Assembly (NCBI GenBank): GCA_030407085.1
Contig: CM059582.1
Location: 50,677,001-50,741,000 of the forward strand
DNA length: 64,000 nucleotides
Source of the DNA: Trichopria drosophilae
Lineage: Eukaryota; Arthropoda; Insecta; Hymenoptera; Diapriidae
Reading direction: 5' to 3'
Below are positions 1-13,248 of the stretch, piece after piece. The translations under genes were made by a program, and so were the position numbers. Under the pieces are notes generated by a model, which did not search any database, was not told the DNA's origin, and saw only the letters and a program-made list of their open reading frames with translations. Position 1 is the first letter of the stretch. Each line of letters opens with the position of its first letter.

Positions 1-1819
1 AGAGTTAAAAATAAGAATAGTAACCACTCCAAACTTAATTGCTAATATAATTGCAAAGCTAAAAGTATATACACATGCAACAATCTTTCTAATTAATCGC
101 TTACGATTTATGAAATGACTAAAAGCCAGCAATGATATATACAGTGAATAGAATTCATTTCATTATTGCGTGCATTTCTGTTCTCTGTGGATGATAAATT
201 CATTTACGTGTATGTCGGTTCGTAGATTGTAGGTGAATGAATGAGGAGATAAGACAATAATGGCACGTCTTTTCTGAAGGAATGAGTCACAGATAGAGTA
301 GTCGAACACTTTATCAACACACTTTCCGCATACGTAATATTTATACTCAGCGAAAGTATTGATGTTGATAAGCCACGTATATTACGTAGAGTGACATTTT
401 GCTAATGCAAATGATTATGTCAACCATTGATAAACATGGACAAAATGTTTTTAATTAAGAAAATATCAAATTTGAATATCAATGCCATAATAAATCTACG
501 TGTGACATAGCAACTATTTTCATTTCCTATCAATTTTCTTCTGTGTTGTGTGTGAATGCTAAACGCAAGTGTATTTGCTAGTCTAAATTACCATTTAGTA
601 AAAAAATTATGATTCATACCTGTCAAAACGCTACTTTCAGTTATAGATTGGATTTTTACATAAAGAGATTTGCAGCCTAAATGTTCCATCATTATTAATT
701 TGATCTAAATTTAAAAAAAATCTACAAGAAAAAATTTAATGGCATTTTTTAATCATTAAAAAATATAAAATTAAAAATAGAATACTGTCTTCTATATTAA
801 ATTTAAATGAAATATATCTGCTTATAAACTGCGTCAAAATTTTCATTGATCCTAATATTAATGTGTTATGTCTGCGATAAATGTTCAGTCCACAGATGAA
901 AAACGAGCATCCTGAAATTTTTAATTTACGCAGTAGTAAAGTAAACCATGCAAAAGTTAGTATTCTGAAGCTGATTTTTAATTTGAACGAAATCCATTTG
1001 TCCTTGTCGTTTAAGGTTCCGGCTCGCATTATTTAAGAGAAGATTAAGGCAGATACGTTTGGATGAACTGTTTACTTGGGGCTGGGCACGCGATTTACTC
1101 TATCGTAAAGGGATCATGTTTCCGTGCGAATGTATTTATAAAAATATTATCGTAAGGTATGGTATATGAAACAAAAATTATGAACCTCTATTTTACTAGA
1201 ATTAGGCTGCTTCGAATGTAACGCGACGCTTGCACCCTTAGGAGCAAGATTTTCTTGAAACTATTCTAATTTCATTAATTCAAAAGTTTCTTCCTACCAA
1301 GTTTCACAGAAGTTCTCTTAGATCGTTGCAAGCGTGTATTTCCCCGTGTTGGATATCGAATTTAATGCAGGAAGAACGTTCGTAAATACCAGCAATATTT
1401 CATAGTATAAATGGAAATTAAATATCCACATTAATAATTACGTGCTGCGTCGAGAACAGTCGCTCCTCTTGTTATTTCCAGATTCAAACACGAAATTTCT
1501 CATGCAATAAATTATGAATATATTAGTCTAATTAATATGATAATATCTAGAATATTAATAATGTTGCAATAGATAAATAATTTATTTATATTGAAGTTCG
1601 TCGATTCGCATCGCTTATAGAGCCACGTATTAAACAGCTCGTTGTTATTATAAAATTCGTGAGTACACTTGATTATTAATAACCATAATTTATATCATTT
1701 TATTATATTTATATAAATGGTGCACCGTTATAAATTGGGTTATAATTATGATGGTTATTTTAGCAAATATTTGATTCTGCGTGGGACATAACATTATTTA
1801 AATACTAAAATTATATACG
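1..1819. other. AT-rich non-coding stretch
   Basis: No supported exon or repeat seen. A 97-aa minus frame at 736-1029 is Ile/Leu/Phe-rich, with no splice context or family. Confidence 0.6.
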
Positions 1820-1821
1820 TA

Positions 1822-2053
1822 CACTTAAAAAAAATGTTAAATACGACCACACTATTTTTTCAGATTTTTTTTACATTATAATAACCAGAATTCTGGGTAG
1901 TTTAATTAGATAAATAATTGTTTTAACAATATCTCTAGTTAAACCAAGTTAACAAATCTATTTCAACCAGAATTCTGGTTATTTTAACCAGAAAAAATGC
2001 AAGGGCCTATTGAATTATCTTTTCTGGTTATTTTAACTATTTTATTCTGAATG
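1822..2053. mobile_element. TA-flanked MITE with internal AACCAGAATTCTGGTT palindromes
   Basis: Left end TA|CACTTAAAAAAAATG, right end TTTATTCTGAATG|TA, 232 bp. The internal 16-bp palindrome AACCAGAATTCTGGTT (1965-1980) is followed by GGTTATTTTAACC, and a partial copy ACCAGAATTCTGG lies at about 1883. No coding capacity. Confidence 0.65.
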
Positions 2054-2766
2054 TAGCTTATCGTACTATCGTGTTAGTAAATCATACAGATTAAAATTTA
2101 ACAAATTTTTGTAAGACCTTATATTTATCATATACGTGTTAGAATGTCTTTAGACGTTTCTAAGGCCGTATAAATGTCCTCTTTTAATGTCCAGTTAACT
2201 TCCTAAGACGTCTCATATTCTGAAGATATTAATAAGACGAAAAAAGGAGACTTTTAGACTTCTACAGGTCGAATTTTTCCAAAAAAATCAGGATAGATTT
2301 GAAGAAACTATTATCCACTTACAGCAATACTTCCATGAATAATATATTGGCGAAAAATTAAATCCATTTCTACAAATTTTTTCTACTAAAGGCAGTGGCC
2401 AGAAATTGGCTACGTTTCTATCGGAGAAGTAATTTTCTAGCCATTTTAAATACAACTTTTAATATTTAATATAGATGTATCGCCAAAGAAAAAACAGAAT
2501 CCGAAAGCCTGCGATGAGTGAATGTCAATTAACTAAAGTGGACATTCGATAATGTCAACAACATTATTGACACTTAACTTACGTAGTATTTTAACCCTAT
2601 CATAGTAAAAATTGACGTAAATGTTCGAAACCAATGATTGTTTACATATTTATAAAAGACACAAAGAAAAATTTGAAAAGTAATTAACACAAATTGAAAC
2701 GTACTCTGGAACTAAATCAGTTTAGTACGTGACTTTCAAATATAAATCGTAATTAACTTCATTCAT

Positions 2767-2958
2767 TTAGACTCTCAAAACAATTCGAATGTTACTTGAA
2801 ATAGATTCATAAAAAGACAATTCTGTTGGAGGACTGAAACATGTTATGGTAGGACGTCTACCTTTCTTAACGAGATGAATGTCACTGGAAAATACAACGT
2901 ATTCTAATTTTGGCCTCTTTAAATTACACCGAGTGAGTACTGACAGAAACTCTTTAAC
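2767..2958 (-). pseudogene. Open frame of unclear status
   Basis: The minus strand codes EFLSVLTRCNLKRPKLEY, VVFSSDIHLVKKGRR and FSPPTELSFYES before a stop. Composition is coding-like, but there is no convincing acceptor, start context or known family. It could be an exon of a leftward gene driven from the 6990-8110 island, or a decayed element. Confidence 0.2.
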
Positions 2959-4283
2959 GAAGAATGAACGACCGTTCAGAAATACAAATGTTGCATTGGT
3001 CAATGATAATTGTAAAGTAGATAAGTTCTTTGTTTTATTCAACTTTTTATTCCATTTTAGTAACTGTCATTGATCTTATTTTTTGGAGTAGAAAAGCATA
3101 CTGTTAAAAATGGAGATTCACTCTTTTGTTTCAAAATTCATTTAATCCTTAAATGTTATGGAGACAATTACTAAGACTTAATGAAAGTAAAGACTCTTCT
3201 CCTGTTCATATTTAATAAAATAATTGCATTTGTATAAAATAATATACAGAATATAATAAAATATGTTCTTAGAAAATGTTTACTTCTTATTTCATAAATG
3301 ACAGTAAATTTCATGTTTAATTTAATATAATAGTTTAAAATGAAACTGTTGTAATTTCGTATTTGTCCAATAATTACATTGTAACGAAATTAGTTCGATG
3401 ACTCCTCCACTAATTTCACTAGAACCAATCCTTTTATTATAAACTTAGAATATGTCTTCTTAAGAAGTGACAGAAAATTAATAAAACGCTTTACTTTTAA
3501 CACTGAAATAAATAAATTTGGCAAGTTCAACTACCGGTAGACATAGTAAAAGAAACTTTTAAGTTAGACAAACCGCGTCGATTTCATTGATTTCAGTATT
3601 TTTATTTAAGTTAATTGTAAGTAAATGAATTTACTAAAATATATACATAAATTGAGGTAATTTTTTAAGAATTCGTTTGTAAGAAAAACGTATAACTTTC
3701 ATTTAGCTTTCTTAGGTTGTTTTAACTACTTTCGGATAGTTACTAAAACTAATTATATGAAAGAATTTAGTTTAGGGGCCTATCTTTTTTAGTAAATTTA
3801 ACGTCTTTCATGTAATTCATCATTACTGAATACAAATTCAACTATCGTTTATAGTTTTCCAATGAATAGTGTATAAAAACTCTTCTTATTTTATACGTTT
3901 AACAGTCCAGTATTACATTTTTCCAACTTGAATTCAGTGTGTAGTTAGTAAGAAGTAAATTGCAAATAAAATTCTCTTATGGTATCCAAACAATTAATTT
4001 TTAATTTAGTTTACACTACTTTTGATTAGTGAATTTCACTCGCATTCTGTATTCAACAGGATACTTACGTACAACTAAATATTAAGTTTGATGATTAATT
4101 CAAAAATTCAGCACAATAATTAATTCAAATATTTTCACGACTTGCAAGCTTTGTACGCATAATTTCTATTCTATTATTTTATCATTTATAAACTAGTCCT
4201 TGAAAATTATTGTCCTAATTTCTTTGATTATCAAAGTAATATGAACGCAGTAAACTATTAAAAGTCATACCACTTGCTAAAAC

Positions 4284-4565
4284 GGGTGTGTGTCAAAAAA
4301 ACGGCAAATTAAAAAGCCGACAGGTTAAAAACCCGACAGTTACAAAACCGACAATGGAAAAGCCGACACATAAAAAGTGTCGGATTTTTTACAGTCGGCT
4401 TTTCGATTGCATATTTTTGACTGTCAGTTTTTTGAGCTATCGGCGTTTTTATTTATCGGATTGTCACTTTAAAAAACGACCGTCTGCTTCTCGATGTGTC
4501 TATTTTTTTATGCGTCGGCTTTTTGACCTGCCGACTTTTTGATTCGTCTTTTTTTTTGACCCACA
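4284..4565. mobile_element. Phased-box palindromic DNA element, copy 1
   Basis: The left half carries CCGACA boxes at 4317, 4333, 4348 and 4363 (plus CGGCAA at 4302), each preceded by an A-tract, period 15-16 bp. The right half is the inverted counterpart (TGTCGG, GTCGGC, TCGGCG with T-tracts). The ends read GGGTGTGTGTCAAAAAAA and, on the other strand, ATGTGGGTCAAAAAAAAA. It crosses an apparent 84-aa open frame that is not a gene. Confidence 0.75.
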
Positions 4566-6989
4566 TAAAACATCAGATTAAAGAACGCAAATAAAGTTAA
4601 ATTATTTTTATCAGTATTACTTAATTCAATAATATTATATGGATCATGTCTCAAAATCAGTGTGATCTTTTATGTCTTAGATAATAAATGAAACATTATT
4701 TGCGTATAATAAGTTTAATTTTATGCAACGGAATGAAAGAGATTCCTTTATTTCTGGGAATATAAACATAAAACCAAACTGAATGATTTTCAATATTTTA
4801 CAGTTAAAAACATATTAGTACCATTAGTATTATTTTTCTTTTTTGCACGAAAAAAAAAATAGAATCACATTTGTAAAAAATTAACATGCTCTAGGAAATA
4901 TGAAACAGTTATCAAATTTTAAATAATATTCACAAACTAAAAATTTAAAGGAAACTGGCAACAAATTACTCAGCTTTTTAAAAATTACTATGATTATAAT
5001 TATAAGAAATAGGTTCGTAATTGATAAACATGTCGTATACTTTACTCTACTTTACTCGTCTAAATATTTCGTATATTTTTTACATTAAATAACAGTTGTA
5101 TAAAGTTGAAATATTACTATATTTTTAGACACTTTTTCGAAACTAATTCAGATACAACAAACAGAGATATCAATGTACAATATATGTATGGCTTGATTAT
5201 AAATTTTGTAAGGGTAACTATTGGAAATACTTGCGCGAATTTTCTGAAACTTCTTACATGCTATAGTAGACGATCTCACTTTAATATCTATCACAATTTA
5301 TATTTGTTTAGTATAACTATTTACGTTATTCTGAATAAAACTTTTTCATTATGGTACGAACAATCTGGTAAATTAGAATTCTATTTTTGCAATAATTGTA
5401 AAATTGATTGTAATTAGAATACTGGTTTAATTTTCATAGTGCATTCATACTAATCAAAGTATTTGATGGTTAACCCACTTGGTCTTGTAACTTATATAGG
5501 TTTTACTAAATTATTGCTAATATTTGTTATTTTAACCACTTTTGAATTCAGTCGTGAGTCCACTTTAAAATGTCATCGCAATGAAGTTCTTAAAGCCTTT
5601 TTTTAGTATTTTATGTTGGGTTGTAGAGAAATTACGATTTTTCCTTGCACATTGTAAGTTTTTATCTTTTACTAGATGTACAGGAATAACAAAATTATTT
5701 AGAATAAACATCAACCTTTTTAATCATTCTAAATTTTATAATATTAATAATTACACTGAAAGAAATTCTTAGTAAATTTGAGTATTTTTCAACTGGTGTC
5801 AATAGTTCAAGAGGTCATAAACAGAATTTATTCAGTTTTAGTTATCTAAGCTACTCTGAAGTAATTGAACACACTAAGAAGAAAGTAGACAGCTGAATGA
5901 AATTTAAAAGCAAATTTGACTAACTCTTCAACAATTGTGTTGGTTTAACTACATATTTTAGTATTATCAATGACTTACTATTAACATAAATAGTCAAATT
6001 AAATGACATCGACATGGTTTGTCTGGTTAAAAAAAAAGTTTGTTTTACTCTATTCTCTCAACTAACTAAGAAGTCGATAATTGATCTCGTATATTCCTTT
6101 TTTTATTCATTATTTAGACAAATAAAAATGAACGCCAATTATGTACAAAAATTAAGTAATTTCTACAACACATTCTTCATCCTAAAATATCGTCGTACTA
6201 ATTGATTTATTTAAGGTAAAATTGAATGCGTTGAAGCAATTGAGTCTACAATTATCGTACAATTCGTTTATTTGTACATAAGTCAAAGGCATTTAAACCT
6301 CGAGAAAATTGTTCTACAAGTAATTATGAACATTTCCAAAAAGTATTTTAGCAATTTCCAATGAACTTTTTAAGAAATCAGAGGTTTTCGATCAATCATT
6401 TCAGTAAATAATACACGCAAACGTCACTCGATTTAAGTAAATCAGTGATTTAGTAACTACGTTCAACGTTTTATATAAATATGATTTTTATTATTGACAA
6501 GTAACATTTTTAATAAGGTGTTTTGACTAGTGTCAGACGAATCTTCTTAAGTATCAAAACTATGAATGAAAAGTCGTAAAATATGAAATTCATTGTACAA
6601 AAGTTTAAAACACATAGATTAAATATAATTTAAACAATACAATATGCACGCGAAAGGTATTAAGTAGTTACAGCCGATACCTTAAGTAGTACGAAGCGGT
6701 ACGTAATTTGTTGTTGCCGTTACTACTTAAATGTCTTGCGTCAACGATAACGACATCTTACTACTTAACGTCAAGGGGTCCTAACTTACAAATTGCCAAG
6801 TTCAACAAAAATAAATCATTATTTCATGTCAATACCGATTCGAAAGACAAAAGAATTAGTTAAATCCGCATGTTTTCTCCCCAAATACAGACAACTCTCT
6901 TTTACGCAATGCAGAAAAACACTAGACAGGATGCGTTTTCACTTTTTTTTTTCAATTCTCGTTTCCTACCTTCAGAAAATGTAGCTGCG
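4566..6989. other. AT-rich non-coding stretch before the CpG island
   Basis: Open frames up to 103 aa (5106-5417) have the Asn/Phe/Tyr/Ile bias of random AT-rich DNA. No repeat structure was recognised. Confidence 0.6.
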
Positions 6990-8110
6990 AGAAATATGCA
7001 GATCGCGACTAGAACGTGCCGTCTCTCGGGATGCATGTTGTCTTGTGGATAAAACGAGATTCCAATCAGTAGCACAAAATCAGTTGCACCGCAGAAACTC
7101 CGAGATCGAGCGCATGCCGAAACTTCCCAAGACTCACTCCGAAATCGCGGTTCGACCTTTAGGTATCGCAGAAATTCGACGAATGAATAACTGGAATTAT
7201 TCGTTCACTCGATTACCGACAGCACTCACTCTCAATTTCTCTAGGAACTTACGTTCTACTTTCTCACAGACATAAGATATTTCATCAATTTTATTTTGGG
7301 TAAATCACATAGACACTAGTAACATCGACATCACTTGGTACAAAAGGTATGACAAATATTATCAGGGAGTTCCGATCGAGTTGCCGGCGTTTTGACAGTT
7401 CCTGTCAGAATGCCGCGTGTGTCAGTCACGTGGCGGAGCCGGAAAACATGCGTTCATTCGTCAGAATCTTGGACGCACGCCGAATCGAACATCTCGATTG
7501 GAGAAGATGTAGGAAGGGACCGGTATCTTATCGGCCGATAACAGCGCGATCACTTCGGAATCGATGATTTGCTGTTGATGATTGGCGAAATAAGACAATG
7601 ATGGCAATTGGGTAGGATTTTGACAATTGTCGCGTTCACGTGGCAGTGACGTTTGGCGAAAGACCGTCCCGAGTCGTCGAGAAGACGCAAACAACGAGAC
7701 GCACGCGTCGACGTATCGCGCGACACTGCCAATCCCAAACAGATTTGCCACGCGCTGAGTCAGAGTTCGGTTTAGTCTGTAGATGGCACTGCTTTTGTCC
7801 GAGGCCGAAAAGAGACGAGAGACCGCCAGTCACTTTGCAACAAGTTGCAGTGGCGTGCGCCGGGTTGCCATACCATGAGGCGCGCGCAACCCGTTTCATT
7901 GAATTCGGATCGGACGCGGCCGGAATGGCGCTGTTGTGTAACCAGGACTTGGTTGCCACTCGCCGGTAAAAAAAACCGGTCCGAATACTCTTTTGGGGTG
8001 AAAAACTCGGAGTGGGTTTTCCAGCTGCGCAAAGGGAAACGCTTTTACGGTAACACGAGAGGAAGACGAGGGGAAGGACTGGCTCGAGTTACCAAATGTT
8101 TTGACACCTT
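6990..8110. promoter_or_regulatory. CpG-rich island, probable promoter of an unplaced gene
   Basis: About 1.1 kb with many CG dinucleotides, for example GGCCGGAATGGCG and CGACGTATCGCGCGAC, in otherwise AT-rich DNA. It contains an E-box in TCACGTGG (7428-7435), a second in TTCACGTGGC (about 7636) and TGACGT. Overlapping open frames on both strands (up to 136 aa) show no recognisable protein and look like high-G+C artefacts. On the minus strand GAAC|GTAAGTTCC (donor about 7254-7249) is a good 5' splice site, hinting at a leftward transcript with a non-coding first exon. Confidence 0.45.
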
Positions 8111-8432
8111 CCACCCAAAACACCGAAAGTCATTTTTAATTTATCGTAGGGGAATGATGACTTGCAGAGACTTCCTGGCAGCTGGACATTTACAGATTTA
8201 TTGCTGGCGTCAAATAAAAAAGAATTATTTTGTTTTTTTTTTGTTTATTGTTTGATTGTTGATCACTTCATGAATACCCAAAAAGAAATGAAGCATCAAC
8301 TCTAAATTCTCCAACATGTTGTTCACGCCAGATTGTTCACGAATATACTACAAAATATTATGGGAAAGATCTCTACACATATTAATTACAACGTGAGTCT
8401 GAGCTAAATTTAAATGAAAAATTCAATATTTA

Positions 8433-9260
8433 GAAAACGACCCATTGTGAATAGGAAATTGGTTTCATAGGGAAAATAGGGTTCATTATACAAAAAACGG
8501 CTAAAAACGTATTATTAATATTTGTATTTCATAAGTATGTGGGCCAAACGGTTTGTAACAATTTTTGCGAAAGTTTTTTTCATGCAAATACTAGTTTTTA
8601 AAAATTACATTTGTAATAGGTAATTTACGTGTTCTACTCATATTATCTAAATATTTTATTATCGTAATTGCTTACATTTCGAACTTAGTGGATGTATCTA
8701 CTCAATGGATAGTTTACATATGTATCATCTTTTGCCATTGTATACAATTACCCGATTCTCAACACGAAAAAGTTTGGCTGCACGTTGTATGTATATGAAT
8801 TTTTCAACTTTAACGCCATAATAGTAATCTTAGACCTGGAAACCCCCTGAACGGACATTTTCAACAGAAAGTAGTTAAAATTTAAACCATTTCATCTTAT
8901 TGGATCCGTCATTTTATGTTTTCGAAATCTTACATCACATTCATTATCGGAGACCCTAAAAAACCTCCAATTGAACATTTTTAAGCGAAAATGGTAATAA
9001 ATGGTAACAAAATTTTGCCATTTTTATTTTTTCTCCAAAACTCTTAAACACATAATTAAACAAATTACCATAATTAAAAAATGATTACATGACGTAAATT
9101 ACTGATCGATAGTTATCGATTTTCAAAGGCACTTATTTGCAGGAAAAAAGTCGAAAACAGACTTACCCTATATTTTCCATGTCCAAATATAAATAAAACG
9201 ATTTTAGTCGTTTATGACATAATGAACCCAATTTCCTAATTAGAATGGGTCGTTTGTTAC
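8433..9260. repeat. Foldback element with AACGACCCATT ends
   Basis: The left arm (about 8433-8510) AACGACCCATTGTGAATAGG...GGGTTCATTAT pairs with the right arm (about 9185-9260), which on the other strand reads AACGACCCATTCTAATTAGG...GGGTTCATTAT. The interior is AT-rich and has no gene; an 86-aa minus-strand frame at its right edge is not supported. Confidence 0.65.
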
Positions 9261-9400
9261 AAATAAATCCTATAAAACCGCGATTTTTTTGGGACTGACC
9301 GAAAACAGTACAAGATGACATTTTCCGTTTTTTGAAATAGTTGCATCGTGTACAGCACATCCAAAAACATCTAGAAAGTATAGTGCCTGTCAAAATTAAC

Positions 9401-10520
9401 AGTACACGGTGTGCCTTAACCAAAAGAAACTTTGACTAAAATGCAACTAAAATTCGTGGAGATTATTCTGCATCATATTAGAAGTAAGAATCCGTTGACA
9501 TTAAAATCCTAGCTGATCCTTTTATCGAGATATCGGGTCATGTAGTTTAACTAATCATACAAAAAGTATCCTAATAGCGTAAACTGTAACTATAACAAAA
9601 ATAATTTTTTTATATACATACCTGTCAAGGAGTGCTATTTTGACAAGTGTCAAACAATTGACACCCATAAAAAAAACTGCAAAAAGAAAATAGATTAATA
9701 TTTGTCAAAGATGTGGATTTTTTTTTGCATACTGAACTCAATTAAGAGTTGGTTTCGAACTTTCTTGATATTTTAGGTAATATTTCCAAAACCTTTATAT
9801 TTTTTCAAAATAATATGTTATATTTTAATACTTTTTTCCACAAAAAATTAACTTGTTTTATTGATAAACAGATTTATTGCTTGTCACTTTACATGCAACT
9901 GGTAATATTCATAACATAACGTTCGCAAATAAATTCGTTGAATAATATTCATACTCAGCAATAGATTAAACGATAGATTGAAACGAAAAATAATGAGAAT
10001 CTTCATGAACTGTAATTCTTCTTGAGTATAATTCATTGAATAATAATTAAATTAAATTTAAAAAATTAAAATTAAAAATAAAATAAAACTATATAAATCA
10101 CTAAAGTGGATTTAAATACCTTCAAATTGGATTAAAATAAAATGGCGGCAGGTTATTTGTTTCCAATAAAAAAGTACTCTGAACTCGATATAAAATTAAG
10201 TGTTTAACAAATATTATCCAATTTACTGCATTCAAGTTGTTTAGAATGTCTTTTTACGTGTGTATACATGCAAAAAATATTTAAAATACTTTATATATTA
10301 TTAGTTAGCCTACATATAGTTATAAATATTGAAACTGTATGTTTTATTAATAAGCGCAAAATTCAATAAACGAAGACGCCGATATCTCGAGCAAAGGATC
10401 AGCTAGGATTTGTATCTCAACGGATTTTTATTTGTAATATGATGCAGAATATTCCCCACAAAGCAGATTTTGGTTGCATTTTAGTCAAACTTTTTTTTTG
10501 GTTCAAGCACACCGTGAGTA
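9401..10520. mobile_element. DNA element with ~140-bp terminal inverted repeats (CACGGTGTGC)
   Basis: The left arm 9405-9541 and right arm 10376-10517 are inverted copies: CACGGTGTGC...ACTAAAATGCAAC...ATTCTGCATCATATTA...CCTAGCTGATCCTTT...CGAGATATCGG. The 830-bp interior is AT-rich and encodes nothing recognisable. It begins about 140 bp after the previous foldback. Confidence 0.75.
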
Positions 10521-11547
10521 CTTTAATTAAAATTTTAGAACCCTAAGTCGCTGTTCACTTTTATATTATTCAGGCATTGACTGGTTACAAGTACATTATG
10601 TGTGTATAATAAGTTTAAAATAATGTTACGTAATAAAAGATATTCCCTTATTTTTGGAAATATAAACACGAAACTAAAACAAGTACGATTTACGAAAACA
10701 CGGCCTAACTAGACTTAATCAGGATATTCAATAATAATTTATTAATTTCAATGACGATTTTGTTCTTACTTACAACATTATAATTCGCTTCAGAAATATG
10801 ATATAAAATTCTATTTAATTGTTGCAATCTATTTATGTGAAAATTATTAAGTTCAAAAGAGCAGTTTAATAAAGAAAGATTAAACTTCATATAATATTCT
10901 TCAACCGAGCCTAACTTTATTTAATGTTTATAAAAAGAACATAACCCATTACAGCCCACGGGGACACTTTTTTGAACATATGAAGTTTATAGATCTTTTA
11001 TCAATCTTTCCAAGGGTGATATCCAAAATTAGAAAAAAAAACAAATTATTATTAAAAAATGAGCTAAAGTATAAAAAATACCGATTTTTTTAAATTGCAT
11101 TTTGTATCAACTATCTGTTATGGAATCGTCTTGAAACCAATTTAGATGGTGGAGGGAATGTCTGAACTACAGAAAACTGTTTTAGAAAAGTGAATTTTGT
11201 TAACTGAATGGTCCAAAATCGTGTCCGATACGAGGATTTTCGCTCATTATGCTTATAGGACGCATTAAGACGATTAACAGACAGTTTTTACAAAATCTAA
11301 TTTAAAAATTATATCAGAATGAAAAAAATCTGTCAATTTCATGTATTCAAAAATTTATGATGCCCAAATTTATCCCATCTACAGAAATCTGAAAAAGTTA
11401 TAAAATCATTCCCTTGGTCCTATATTAAGAAAATATTGTCTTGAATCAAGATAACAAAGAAATAATTTACTTAGAGGGACTAAATCATCTTTCTTGAAAG
11501 AAGTAAATCGTTTTAAAGAAATATTTTACTTTGACAAAGAAATCATA

Positions 11548-11976
11548 CACAGAGAAAAAAAAGTTAATGGAACCATGAGGAAAAGGTAGAAATAAATATA
11601 ATATTTCATAATAGTACAATTAACATAATGAAAAGTTTTAGTTGATAGTATTTTATTTTTATAATTCATAATATTGTAAAATATAACATACAATACTTAC
11701 TTTTTATGATCATAAGTAGTTATTTTCACTATTTTAATCACTTGTACTAAATTATCTATTTTTCTAGTCAAAAATATTTCCAGTAACTATTTAACTGTAA
11801 AGCTTCGGCACATGAGGCTATGCACTATGCTACATATTTAAGTATCGGAAAATAGTAAACGGAACAATGTTTTTGTATTGTTTTACTATGGAAATGGTTA
11901 ATTTAACCATTTATTTTATAATCGCGTATTTTGATTTTCTAAAATGGTTCCATTAACCTTCTTCGTTCTCTCTGTG
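11548..11976. mobile_element. TA-flanked MITE, CACAGAGA ends
   Basis: Ends CACAGAGAAAAAAAAG...TCTCTCTGTG with TA on both sides (11546-11547, 11977-11978). The inverted repeats extend inward through GTTAATGGAACCAT / ATGGTTCCATTAAC. The interior holds ATGGTTAATTTAACCAT. 429 bp, typical of a Tc1/mariner-derived non-autonomous element. Confidence 0.8.
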
Positions 11977-13004
11977 TATATTTGGATTTTGAAAATGAGT
12001 AGACTAGATATCAATAAATATGTTCCTGACAACAAATTAAATAGTCGCAACAAAATTATTATTTAAAAGATCACAATTTACTTTGAACAATTAAATATTT
12101 AATTAAAAGAAATAAATTTTGTCTTAAAAATGAGCAAACATTTACTACGTTTCAGTAAATATTTCTTTGATATAAAAATTGTGTTTCTTTACATAAATTT
12201 TATACTGCGTATAAAATGGGAGCAAAAACCATCAGGAAATCCAATTTTTTTAAATACTACCACTGTACATTAGTTTAGCTATGGTAAATCCATCAACAAT
12301 AATGTTATGTTTTAACTGCCTCAAGATGCTACTTTGCTGGTCACTTCACGAAGTACATCTATATTCAACATGAACTGCATTCCGATCTTTGTAAGAAGTT
12401 GTTCGAGGAAATTCTACCTTCTGCATTCTAGTTATAAGAAGTCAGGCACTAAGCATAGAACATTGATAATCCTATGGGATTTCATAGGAAACTTTTCTGT
12501 TCTGTTTGAATATAAATGTATCTTCATTTTCTATGAATTTTCAATATCTTTGAGGTCAAATGCCTTGAAGCGAAATAGTGTCTTAGAACAAAACATGATT
12601 CACGTCTACCTTAGTATTTAAAATTTCAATGTAGCAAAATATCTTCTTTATCAGAGGTAGATGTGATAGTAATATCTTCGGTTTTTTGACATTTAGTTTC
12701 TAAGGCGATTAAATCAAGAGACTTTTTAATAGAAGATGTTATTGTAACCGTATATCCAGAGAAATACTTATATTATTAATTAACAATTTATGGATGATTT
12801 TAGTTGTATGTATTTACGAGACTATCGTAATGATATATAAGATTGATTATGTTACATACTGAAGCATTTTCCTCTTAATTCTTTGAAAGGGAATTAAACT
12901 GTTAAAAGTAACAAAGTGAACACGTTACTTTAACATTTTTATTCACTTGTAACCATTGTTCACCAAATCAGATGTATAAATAGACCAAATTAAACCCTTA
13001 AATA

Positions 13005-13248
13005 ACATTGGTCGACAAAAAATGACTTGCATTCTGATTGTAGCAACAGAATATACTGCTCTTATAGTTTTTTCATCGCTGAACAAAAACTTTACATCAC
13101 CTCCAGACTTGCTCCTTCACTCTCTGCACGTGATCCAAAACAGGGTTTTTTGAGTTTTTGAACCTGTTTTTTGCGGTGGACAATTTTTGAAGCCAGATTC
13201 GTGTTCAGCTATTATATGTAATGCTAGTCATTTTTTGTGGACCAATGT
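13005..13248. mobile_element. Small inverted-repeat element (ACATTGGTC ends)
   Basis: Left ACATTGGTCGACAAAAAATG and right CATTTTTTGTGGACCAATGT are inverted copies, 244 bp in total. The interior includes GTTTTTTGAGTTTTTGAACC and TGCACGTGATCC. Non-autonomous. Confidence 0.7.

Noticed and set aside
7461..8255. Several overlapping open frames up to 136 aa in the first CpG island
   Set aside because: Open on both strands at once, Arg-rich as expected of CpG-rich DNA, no domain recognised.
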